From Aquisediminimonas sp031376385 (lineage in GTDB: Bacteria > Pseudomonadota > Alphaproteobacteria > Sphingomonadales > Sphingomonadaceae): DNA of 64,000 nt. Under the pieces are notes generated by a model. The model was given only the letters and a program-made list of their open reading frames with translations. It was not told where the DNA came from and did no database searches. The position numbers and the translations under genes were made by a program. The stretch covers positions 1-64,000 of the forward strand of contig JANMDQ010000003.1 in NCBI GenBank assembly GCA_031376385.1, read 5' to 3'. Positions 1 to 6,127 of the stretch are shown piece after piece (the first letter of the stretch is position 1; each line of letters begins with the position of its first letter).

Positions 1-161
1 ATTTCAGGCCGCTTCATCCACGTCAGCCGTTTGGCCTGTTCCAGCCAGAAACTACCCGGATCAGCAAGCGAGCGGCCATAGAGTTCGCCGTATTTTTTGG
101 CGTTCACGCGGGATTTTTTGGCCCATTCGGCGGGTACTGGATAGTGGTCTTGATCGGACAT
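1..161 (-). CDS. acsA: Acetyl/propionyl-CoA synthetase, N-terminal part (truncated by window edge)
   Basis: About 53 N-terminal residues are visible, beginning MSDQDHYPVP and continuing with a Y-x-x-L-Y-x-x-S-x-x-DP-x-x-FW pattern. That pattern is typical of the N-terminal region of AMP-forming acetyl-CoA synthetases. The catalytic domains lie outside the window, so acetate and propionate specificity cannot be separated. Its position next to the propionyl-CoA carboxylase regulator suits activation of a short-chain acid feeding the methylmalonyl pathway. The ATG on the minus strand lies at 159-161. Confidence 0.72.
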   Translation of the reverse strand, partial: MSDQDHYPVPAEWAKKSRVNAKKYGELYGRSLADPGSFWLEQAKRLTWMKRPE

Positions 162-227
162 ACGCTCTTCCCTCTGGTTAAACATGGTAAACAGGCATCG
201 GGCCGTTCCGTCAAGGTTGCTGGCGCG

Positions 228-1634
228 TCACGCAATCCGATACGGAACCACACCGCGCCGGTCTGGATCGACGATGATATCACGGTCGCTGGGCGGGAAA
301 GCGCGTTGATCGCAGTCGGGGCGGGGGCAAAGGCGGCAGCTGATGCCGATTTTGGTCGCGGCGGCAGGGGCGGCTAAATCCAGCCCATCAGCGTAGATGA
401 ATTCATGCGCATGATCGATTTCGCATCCGAGAGCGACAGCATAGCGGCGGGGTGAACGGGCGTAGCTGCCAGACGGCTTCACCAATCCCTTTGCCATGGA
501 GACATAACGCACCCCGTCAGGTGTTTCGGCCAGCTGCACCAATATGCGGTCCGGAATCGCCACGGCCTCATGCACAATCCACAGCGGGCACGCCCCGCCA
601 AAACGGGCAAATTGAAGGCGCGTTGCACTGTGTCGTTTGGTTATATTCCCGGCCATATCGACGCGGCAAAAGAAGAAGGGCACCCCGCGCGCTTGGGGGC
701 GCTGCAAGGTCGAAAGCCGGTGGCACGCCTGTTCAAAACTGACGCCAAAATTCTGCCGAAGCCGGTCAATGTCATGCCGCACCGCCCGCGCCTCCTCCCT
801 GAACCGGGCGTAGGGCATCAGGATTGCACCTGCTGCGTAATTAGACAGGCCAATGAATAGCAATTGCCGCGAAGCGGCGGAGCGCAGTTTTGCGCCCTCC
901 ACGACGCCTGAAATCTCATCCTGCAAGGCCAGTGCAGCCAACTGATGCGCCAGTTGAAATCTCTGGCTTTCGGCAGGCTGGCTTTGGTCAATTGTCAGTT
1001 GGCCGATCGCTGCATCATAATCCCTCAGGCCTGCGCTGCCCGCATAAATGAGCGAAGTGGACAGCGCACCGCGCAAATAAGTCTCCAGCGCGTCGGCGGT
1101 TGGTGATGTCTTGCGACCACAAAGCGTGGTCGCCAGCGTTTCAGCGGCACGGTCAATTACATCGACATAGTTGCCCGCATTATGGAACCAATCGCGCACT
1201 TCCTCCCACGGTAAGCGGCTGCCCCCGGCATTGTCGGATGACAGCGCTTCATCAAAGATTTGAAGGCGTTGGCCTGCTTGGGTGTAGGCTTGATGCAGGG
1301 CAACAAACTGATCCGCCAGCGCGGGCTGTTGTTCGGCGATGCGGGTCAGTTGATCGGCAGAAAGGGGCGACGCAAACAGCGGGTCCGCCCCCGCCTCCCG
1401 CAGTGCCGCAAACCGCCGCGTCGCTGCGTCTTCCTCAAAAACTTCCCAATCGAGCGGGAAGTGCTGAGTAAGGGCTTCAAGCAGAGTCGCGGTGAGGGGG
1501 CGATCGTTATGTTCAAGCTGGCTGAGGTAAGAGACGGATATCCCAAGTTTCGCCGCCATTTCGGCCTGCCGAAATCCGCGCGATCCCCTCAATGTCTGCA
1601 ATCTGCTTCCCGCAAAGATGCGGCGCTTTGTCAC
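228..1634 (-). CDS. XRE-family short-chain acyl-CoA regulator (ScfR/RamB/PrpR-like)
   Basis: About 468 aa. An N-terminal helix-turn-helix (residues ~10-65, with QAEMAAKLGISVSYLSQLE) is followed by a long ImmA/IrrE-type and DUF2083-type region. The C-terminus carries CRLCPRPDCDQRAFPP, the cysteine motif of the family that includes mycobacterial PrpR and corynebacterial RamB. Those regulators control acetate/propionate metabolism and PrpR binds acyl-CoA and an Fe-S cluster. The gene is divergent from pccB, so it is the likely regulator of this locus. I chose the GTG start at 1632-1634 because GGAGG lies six bases upstream; the open frame extends further, but that extension is a palindromic repeat. 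Confidence is high for family, moderate for ligand. Confidence 0.82.
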   Translation of the reverse strand: MTKRRIFAGSRLQTLRGSRGFRQAEMAAKLGISVSYLSQLEHNDRPLTATLLEALTQHFPLDWEVFEEDAATRRFAALREAGADPLFASPLSADQLTRIAEQQPALADQFVALHQAYTQAGQRLQIFDEALSSDNAGGSRLPWEEVRDWFHNAGNYVDVIDRAAETLATTLCGRKTSPTADALETYLRGALSTSLIYAGSAGLRDYDAAIGQLTIDQSQPAESQRFQLAHQLAALALQDEISGVVEGAKLRSAASRQLLFIGLSNYAAGAILMPYARFREEARAVRHDIDRLRQNFGVSFEQACHRLSTLQRPQARGVPFFFCRVDMAGNITKRHSATRLQFARFGGACPLWIVHEAVAIPDRILVQLAETPDGVRYVSMAKGLVKPSGSYARSPRRYAVALGCEIDHAHEFIYADGLDLAAPAAATKIGISCRLCPRPDCDQRAFPPSDRDIIVDPDRRGVVPYRIA

Positions 1635-1640
1635 AAGCAC

Positions 1641-1712
1641 CCTCCGCGCCTCTGCGGCTCTGCGCGAACCCATATAGCGCTTCGGTTCGCGCAGAGGCGC
1701 AGAGGCGCAGAG
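1641..1712. repeat. Long palindrome covering the regulator's ribosome binding site
   Basis: Arms of 29 bases (1642-1670 and 1684-1712) are complementary except for one mismatch and one G-U pair, around a 13-base loop. Read on the minus strand, the 3' arm ends in the GGAGG that serves the regulator's GTG start. Translated in other frames it gives the SRRGAE/LRLCASA-type strings that this kind of dispersed repeat commonly produces, so the apparent coding extension here is not a gene. Confidence 0.75.
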
Positions 1713-1755
1713 AAAACACCGGTTTTCATGCAGCGCCTCTAATCCGTTTTTAGAA

Positions 1756-1790
1756 TTTTGCAAAGTTTTGATTTGCAATTTTGCAAATTT
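1756..1790. promoter_or_regulatory. Cluster of TTTGCAAA operator sites between the regulator and pccB
   Basis: The self-complementary octamer TTTGCAAA occurs at 1757-1764 and 1780-1787, with a partial copy TTTGCAA at 1772-1778. The stretch is AT-rich and lies in the 214-base divergent gap. TTTGCAAA cores are the known operator type of RamB/PrpR regulators, the family of the adjacent gene. Use by this regulator is inferred from that match and the position. Confidence 0.65.
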
Positions 1791-1848
1791 ACATTGGACA
1801 TTCCGTTTGCCTCCTTTCAAATTGATGTATCAGAATTCCGGGGGTGCT

Positions 1849-3375
1849 ATGTCAGCCAATATTGCCGAACTCGAAAAACGCCGTGCTGCTGCTCATATGG
1901 GCGGCGGGCAGAAACGGATTGATGCGCAGCATGCCAAGGGGCGGCTGACCGCGCGGGAACGACTGCATATTTTGCTCGATGAAGGCTCATTTGAAGAGCT
2001 TGACGCTTATGTCGAACATAATTGCACAGATTTCGGGATGGAACTGACCAAATTCCCTGGTGACGGCGTCGTCACAGGCAGCGGCACGATCAATGGTCGT
2101 TTGGTTTACGTGTTCAGCCAGGATTTTACGGTGTTCGGCGGGTCTTTGTCTGAAGCCCATGCCAAGAAAATCTGCAAGGTCATGGACAATGCCATGAAGG
2201 TCGGCGCGCCTGTCATTGGTATCAATGACAGCGGCGGAGCGCGCATTCAGGAGGGCGTGGCTTCACTTGGTGGCTATGCCGAAGTGTTCCAGCGCAACGT
2301 GCTGGCGTCGGGCGTCGTGCCGCAGATCAGCCTCATCATGGGGCCATGTGCTGGCGGCGCGGTTTACTCGCCAGCAATGACTGACTTCATCTTCATGGTG
2401 AAGGACAGCTCCTACATGTTCGTCACAGGACCGGACGTGGTGAAGACCGTGACGAACGAAGTCGTCACGCAGGAAGTTCTCGGCGGCGCGATCACGCACA
2501 CCACCAAATCCGGCGTGGCGGACAATGCGTTTGAAAATGATATTGAGGCGCTGCTCGCGACGCGAGATTTCTTTGATTTTCTGCCCGAAAATAACCGCAC
2601 GCCTGTGCCGGAACGCCCCACGGCGGATGAGTGGGACCGCGCCGAACCGAGCCTTGACATGCTGATCCCCGCTAATGCGAACCAGCCCTATGATATGCAC
2701 GAGGTGATCCGCAAAACGGTTGATGAAGGTGATTTCTTTGAAGTGCAGCCGGCGCACGCGGGCAATATCATCATTGGTTTTGGCCGGATTGAAGGACGGA
2801 CGGTAGGCGTTGTAGCCAACCAGCCGATGGTGCTTGCGGGCTGCCTTGATATCAATTCATCGAAAAAGGCGGCGCGGTTCGTGCGCTTCTGCGATGCGTT
2901 TGAGATTCCGATCATTACGTTTGTTGATGTGCCGGGCTTCCTGCCTGGCGTCGGTCAGGAACACAGCGGCATCATCAAACACGGCGCGAAATTGCTGTTT
3001 GCCTATGCCGAAGCGACGGTGCCCAAAATCACCGTGATCACGCGCAAGGCCTATGGCGGCGCCTATGACGTGATGGCATCGAAACATCTGCGCGGCGACC
3101 TGAACTACGCCTGGCCGACTGCCGAAATCGCCGTGATGGGCGCGAAAGGCGCGGTGGAGATCATTTTCCGTGGCCTTTCGAGCGAGGAGCAGGCGGTGAA
3201 GACTGCGGAATATGAGGAGCGGTTTGCGAATCCGTTCGTGGCGGCAAGCAAAGGGTTTATTGATGAAGTGATCTACCCGCACTCAACACGGCGGCGGATT
3301 GCGCTGGGGTTGCGAAAGCTTCGGAATAAGGCGTTGGAGAACCCTTGGAAGAAGCATGATAATATTCCGTTGTGA
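1849..3375 (+). CDS. pccB: Propionyl-CoA carboxylase, beta (carboxyltransferase) subunit
   Basis: 508 aa, the normal size for PccB. It transfers the carboxyl group from carboxybiotin on PccA to propionyl-CoA, giving (S)-methylmalonyl-CoA in the cytoplasm. The start MSANIAELEKRRAAAHMGGG is the family N-terminus; the open frame runs upstream but without homology. Visible motifs include GGARIQEGV and GPCAGGAVYSPA in the N-terminal crotonase-like half and YGGAYDVM in the C-terminal half. GGGGG precedes the ATG. The partner pccA lies 5.5 kb downstream, with mce and the mutase between them. The 3' end overlaps the next small ORF by GTGA. No damage seen. Confidence 0.97.
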   Translation: MSANIAELEKRRAAAHMGGGQKRIDAQHAKGRLTARERLHILLDEGSFEELDAYVEHNCTDFGMELTKFPGDGVVTGSGTINGRLVYVFSQDFTVFGGSLSEAHAKKICKVMDNAMKVGAPVIGINDSGGARIQEGVASLGGYAEVFQRNVLASGVVPQISLIMGPCAGGAVYSPAMTDFIFMVKDSSYMFVTGPDVVKTVTNEVVTQEVLGGAITHTTKSGVADNAFENDIEALLATRDFFDFLPENNRTPVPERPTADEWDRAEPSLDMLIPANANQPYDMHEVIRKTVDEGDFFEVQPAHAGNIIIGFGRIEGRTVGVVANQPMVLAGCLDINSSKKAARFVRFCDAFEIPIITFVDVPGFLPGVGQEHSGIIKHGAKLLFAYAEATVPKITVITRKAYGGAYDVMASKHLRGDLNYAWPTAEIAVMGAKGAVEIIFRGLSSEEQAVKTAEYEERFANPFVAASKGFIDEVIYPHSTRRRIALGLRKLRNKALENPWKKHDNIPL

Positions 3376-3635
3376 GGCACGATGGCATGAATAACTTCGA
3401 TATTTTTCCATACTTCTGGTTGAGTGGCGTCTTGATATTTGGCGTTGTCAGTTCTGCCTGGGCAATCAATGATCTGAAAGTTGGATCAGCAAGAATGGGA
3501 CAATGGAGCAAAAGCAGAGTCAGTAGGGTAGAGGAGCCATTTGAATTTTGGTTAGCCGTCGGAGGAAAATTCATTGGTTCGATAGTGGCGTGTTTCATGT
3601 TTTATTTTGGCCTAGACATGCTGACGTGGAGTTAA
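3372..3635 (+). CDS. Small membrane protein of unknown function, coupled to pccB
   Basis: 87 aa from the GTG that overlaps the pccB stop as GTGA; an ATG at 3387 is an alternative start (82 aa). Two hydrophobic stretches are visible, about residues 13-32 and 61-82, so it probably has two membrane spans with a short basic loop between them. No family recognised. It is more AT-rich than pccB. It sits exactly at an operon junction, as do the small ORFs of the nuo operon in this window, and is followed after two bases by a remnant of an mce start. It may be a mobile cargo ORF rather than part of propionate metabolism. Confidence 0.6.
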   Translation: MRHDGMNNFDIFPYFWLSGVLIFGVVSSAWAINDLKVGSARMGQWSKSRVSRVEEPFEFWLAVGGKFIGSIVACFMFYFGLDMLTWS

Positions 3636-3637
3636 AA

Positions 3638-3691
3638 ATGCCAGCCTGTATCGACCATATCGGCGTCGCGACGCCCTCCATTGCGGACAGC
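3638..3691 (+). pseudogene. Remnant of a second methylmalonyl-CoA epimerase (5' end only)
   Basis: Eighteen codons read MPACIDHIGVATPSIADS, aligning with the start of the intact epimerase at 4755 (NHIGIATPSISDS) but clearly diverged in DNA and at the extreme N-terminus. The reading frame then runs straight into a palindromic repeat at about 3698. This looks like the truncated start of the epimerase that once followed the small ORF behind pccB. Confidence 0.7.
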
Positions 3692-3697
3692 CTCCCC

Positions 3698-3771
3698 GTC
3701 ATTGCGAGCGAAGCGCGGCAATCCAGAGTGTTTGTCCGTGACTCGGGATTGCCGCGCGTCGCTCGCACTGT
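3698..3771. repeat. Dispersed palindromic repeat, family A, copy 1
   Basis: Left arm begins GTCATTGCGAGCGAAGCGCG and runs to GGCAATCC; the right arm is its approximate complement, from GGGATTGCCGCGCGTCGC. Related copies lie at 4102-4184 and 22400-22480. It truncates the mce remnant. Confidence 0.75.
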
Positions 3772-3784
3772 CGGGGATGGGTGA

Positions 3785-4077
3785 ATGAAGCGGCCAGCGG
3801 TGTATATCATGGCGAACAAGCGGAACGGGACACTCTACACGGTGTAACCTCGAACCTACCGCAGCGAGTTTGGCAGCACCGCGAGGGCGTGACGGAGGGT
3901 TTTACCACAGAACGCGGGTGCAAGATGTTGGTATGGTGTGAGCAAGCAGAAACGATGGAAGGCGCGATTTTGCGGGAGAAGCAGATCAAGGCGGGGTCAC
4001 GAAAAAAGAAGCTGGCGCTAATCGAGGGAACGAATCCGACTTGGCGAGATTTATATGGAGACATCGCGCATGGATAA
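3785..4077 (+). pseudogene. GIY-YIG nuclease-like gene, frameshifted
   Basis: Reading MKRPAVYIMANKRNGTLYT and then, after adding one base near 3840, GVTSNLPQRVWQHREG and onward to RDLYGDIAHG reconstructs a typical ~97-aa single-domain GIY-YIG protein (YIMA...TLYTGV). As written, the frame hits TAA shortly after the LYT codons, because ACGGTGTAACC stands where ACGGGTGTAACC would be expected. It lies between two family A repeats. Either a genuine frameshift or a base-calling error would explain it. Stand-alone proteins of this type have poorly known roles. Confidence 0.72.
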
Positions 4078-4101
4078 CCACGCCGTCGCGGCCAACCCTG
4101 C

Positions 4102-4184
4102 GGTCACCCTGAGCGTAGCGCGGCAATCCAGACTATCTGCCACTGACTCTGGATTGCCGCGTCGCTTCGCTCCTCGCAATGACG
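4102..4184. repeat. Dispersed palindromic repeat, family A, copy 2
   Basis: Left arm carries GTAGCGCGGCAATCCAGA; right arm carries TCTGGATTGCCGCGTCGCTT and ends CTCGCAATGACG. The outer part of the left arm (GTCACCCTGAGCG) differs from family A and resembles family B, so the copy looks chimeric. Confidence 0.72.
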
Positions 4185-4207
4185 GTGTTGCTATGTCACA
4201 ACCAAAA

Positions 4208-4228
4208 CATTATAATGATCTTATAATG
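4208..4228. promoter_or_regulatory. Palindromic operator overlapping a -10-like box, upstream of the RHH gene
   Basis: CATTATAA (4208-4215) and TTATAATG (4221-4228) are perfect inverted arms around five bases. The same bases also give two direct copies of TTATAATG, at 4210-4217 and 4221-4228, spaced 11 bp or one helical turn. Both contain TATAAT. AAGGAG follows before the ATG at 4247. Tandem, helically phased sites are typical of ribbon-helix-helix repressors, so autoregulation is likely. Confidence 0.55.
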
Positions 4229-4246
4229 TGAAGGAGTTGTAAAACC

Positions 4247-4537
4247 ATGCAGACTGAACGCGTAACATATCTCACCAGCGCCGAGCATAAGGCGCAGCTT
4301 GAGTCATTCGCCAAAGCGCGAGGGGAGTCCGTTGGAAATGTTGTTCGTGAAGCGACAACGCGCTTTATGGCACAGCCAGCAGAAGCGGCAGACGAAGAGT
4401 TCGCGCTAAGGCTGCTCGCGAGAGAGCTTAATGATGCAGCACCGCGCATGCAGGCTACAATGGAGCGTATTTCGCAGAATATTCGCGACCTTCGTGCCGA
4501 GAATGATGTATTTTTCCGCGAGCAGGGTATTCGATAA
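4247..4537 (+). CDS. Small ribbon-helix-helix (CopG-like) DNA-binding protein
   Basis: 96 aa. The N-terminal ~45 residues fit a ribbon-helix-helix: a beta strand ERVTYLTS, helix one AEHKAQLESFAKARG, helix two SVGNVVREATTRFM. The C-terminal half is charged and helical. The ATG is preceded by AAGGAG and a phased palindrome that may be its own operator. Its stop overlaps the next start as TAATG, so the pair is co-translated. It resembles an antitoxin or plasmid-type regulator, but the partner does not look like a known toxin, so I leave the function open. Confidence 0.65.
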   Translation: MQTERVTYLTSAEHKAQLESFAKARGESVGNVVREATTRFMAQPAEAADEEFALRLLARELNDAAPRMQATMERISQNIRDLRAENDVFFREQGIR

Positions 4538-4758
4538 TGAGTACAATGGGGGACGTGCTTTCGGGCGTCAAAAAAGTTTTGCTGATTGAAGAAACCATGG
4601 GGCGCGTCGAAAAGGATATTGACGGGTTAAGGGAAGACATTCGCGACCTCCGCAAGAATCAAGCAACGCTGTCTGATAGGCTGTCCGATGTTGAAGGCTA
4701 CCTTCGCGCGGCAACACGAACCCCCTTCGGCGAAAAGCCAAAACTGGATAGCCAATGA
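4537..4758 (+). CDS. Small coiled-coil protein of unknown function
   Basis: 73 aa, almost wholly helical and charged, with a heptad-like central part (EETMGRVEKDIDGLREDIRD and following). This predicts a coiled coil and no membrane segment. It starts one base inside the stop of the ribbon-helix-helix gene and its stop overlaps the mce start as ATGA, so three genes are translationally chained. No family recognised. Its C-terminal helix pattern resembles that of the preceding protein (IRDLR in both), which suggests that they interact. Confidence 0.6.
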   Translation: MSTMGDVLSGVKKVLLIEETMGRVEKDIDGLREDIRDLRKNQATLSDRLSDVEGYLRAATRTPFGEKPKLDSQ

Positions 4759-5195
4759 AACTAGGCCGCCTCAACCACATTGGTATCGCAACGCCGTCCA
4801 TCTCCGACAGTATCGTGCATTATCGCGACGTGATGGGCGCAACGAAAATTCATGAGCCGTTCGACCTGCCCGATCAGGGAGTGAAGGTATGCTTTGTCGA
4901 TACGCCGGGTTCCGATGGCGCGATGAACGGCACGCAGATTGAGCTGGTTGAGCCTCTGCCGGGCAATACGTCCATCCAAGGCTTCCTCGACAAGAACCCC
5001 CTCGGGGGGCAGCATCATATGTGCTACGAAGTGCCTGACATCCACGCCGCCAAGGCCGAGTTTGAGGCGATGGGCAAGCGCGTGCTCGGCGAACCGCGCA
5101 TCGGGGCGCATGGCACCCTTATCTTTTTCGTGCATCCCAAGGATATGGGTGGGGTGCTAATTGAAATCATGGAAATACCGAAAGGCGCACATTAA
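4755..5195 (+). CDS. mce: Methylmalonyl-CoA epimerase
   Basis: 146 aa, full length for the family. It interconverts (S)- and (R)-methylmalonyl-CoA between propionyl-CoA carboxylase and the mutase. This is a vicinal oxygen chelate fold: NHIGIATPS at the start supplies the first metal histidine, GGQHHMCYEV the second-module histidine, and GVLIEIMEI the terminal glutamate. It overlaps the coiled-coil ORF by ATGA and is followed one base after its stop by the hydratase ATG. A diverged 5' remnant of another copy lies at 3638, so this gene may be a replacement allele. Confidence 0.95.
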   Translation: MKLGRLNHIGIATPSISDSIVHYRDVMGATKIHEPFDLPDQGVKVCFVDTPGSDGAMNGTQIELVEPLPGNTSIQGFLDKNPLGGQHHMCYEVPDIHAAKAEFEAMGKRVLGEPRIGAHGTLIFFVHPKDMGGVLIEIMEIPKGAH

Positions 5196-5196
5196 T

Positions 5197-5979
5197 ATGA
5201 CTTACGAAACAATCACGCTCGACATTGTGGACAACATCGCAACGATCACCATGAACCGGCCAGAGCGGCTGAACGCCATGGGCCCGCAGATGGCCGATGA
5301 AATTAGTGATGCGCTGGATAATTTGGGCGACGCTCGGGCTTTGATCATTACAGGGGCAGGGCGGGCTTTTTGTTCCGGGGCTGATTTGCAGGCGCGTGGC
5401 GGGGCTTCTGCAAGCGGCGGCGGCGGACCTTACGGCGCACTCACCCGCAGCTATAACCCGACGATGATGAAGCTGGCGAAGATCAACATCCCAACGATTA
5501 CCGCGGTGAATGGTCCCGCAGCGGGCATTGGCTGTTCCATGGGGCTTTGCTCTGACTTCGCGATTGCGGGCAAATCAGCCTATTTCCTTCAAGCGTTCGT
5601 CAACATTGGCCTGGTGCCAGACGGCGGCGCGAGCTGGATGCTGCCGCGCCTCATCGGCAAGGCGCGTGCAACGCAGATGATGCTGCTGGGGGAGAAGATT
5701 GGCGGGGAACAAGCCGCCGATTGGGGGTTGGTGTATAAATGTGTTGAAGATACCGATTTGATGACTGAGGCTCACGCTCTTGCAACTCGGTTGGCAAACG
5801 GCGCTACATTGGCAATTGGCCTGATGCGCCAGAACATTCAGACAGCGCTCGAAATGGACTATGCGTCAGCTTTGTTGCGAGAAGCAGAAGCGCAGAAGAT
5901 TGCGGGCAAAAGTGCTGATGCGATGGAGGGCGGCTTGTCCTTCATCCAAAAGCGCAAGCCAGTATTTACGGGGAAGTAA
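5197..5979 (+). CDS. Enoyl-CoA hydratase/isomerase family protein
   Basis: 260 aa crotonase-fold enzyme. Visible features are NRPERLNAM near the start, the oxyanion-hole segment GAGRAFCSGADLQARGG, and the second oxyanion and helix region NGPAAGIGCSMGL with GLVPDGGASWMLPRLIG. The D-G-G-A context is like PaaG-type isomerases. It acts on a CoA thioester in the cytoplasm, but the exact substrate is not clear. The start at 5197, two bases after the mce stop, gives the family N-terminus; the frame upstream overlaps mce. It probably belongs to the pcc operon. Confidence 0.9.
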   Translation: MTYETITLDIVDNIATITMNRPERLNAMGPQMADEISDALDNLGDARALIITGAGRAFCSGADLQARGGASASGGGGPYGALTRSYNPTMMKLAKINIPTITAVNGPAAGIGCSMGLCSDFAIAGKSAYFLQAFVNIGLVPDGGASWMLPRLIGKARATQMMLLGEKIGGEQAADWGLVYKCVEDTDLMTEAHALATRLANGATLAIGLMRQNIQTALEMDYASALLREAEAQKIAGKSADAMEGGLSFIQKRKPVFTGK

Positions 5980-5994
5980 TAAAGTCAACGGCTC

Positions 5995-6104
5995 GTCACC
6001 CTGAACTTGTTTCAGGGTCCATGCCTCGCGGGTGCGGGTGGGCTGGATCATGGCGGACTTACGCAAAGAGTGAGGCATGGATGCTGAGACAAGTTCAGCA
6101 TGAC
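5995..6104. repeat. Dispersed palindromic repeat, family B, copy 1
   Basis: Left arm GTCACCCTGAACTTGTTTCAG plus GGTCCATGCCTC; right arm GAGGCATGGATGCTGAGACAAGTTCAGCATGAC in approximate inverted orientation. It fills the gap between the hydratase and the mutase. Further copies are at 27129-27238, 29876-29985 and 54107-54228. Confidence 0.85.
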
Positions 6105-6127
6105 CCTTGATGAAGTTGGATTTGAGA

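Noticed and set aside
1635..1820. Long N-terminal extension of the XRE regulator (to 1820)
   Set aside because: The extension is the translated palindromic repeat (SRRGAE-type strings) plus the operator region; GTG 1634 has a GGAGG at the right distance.
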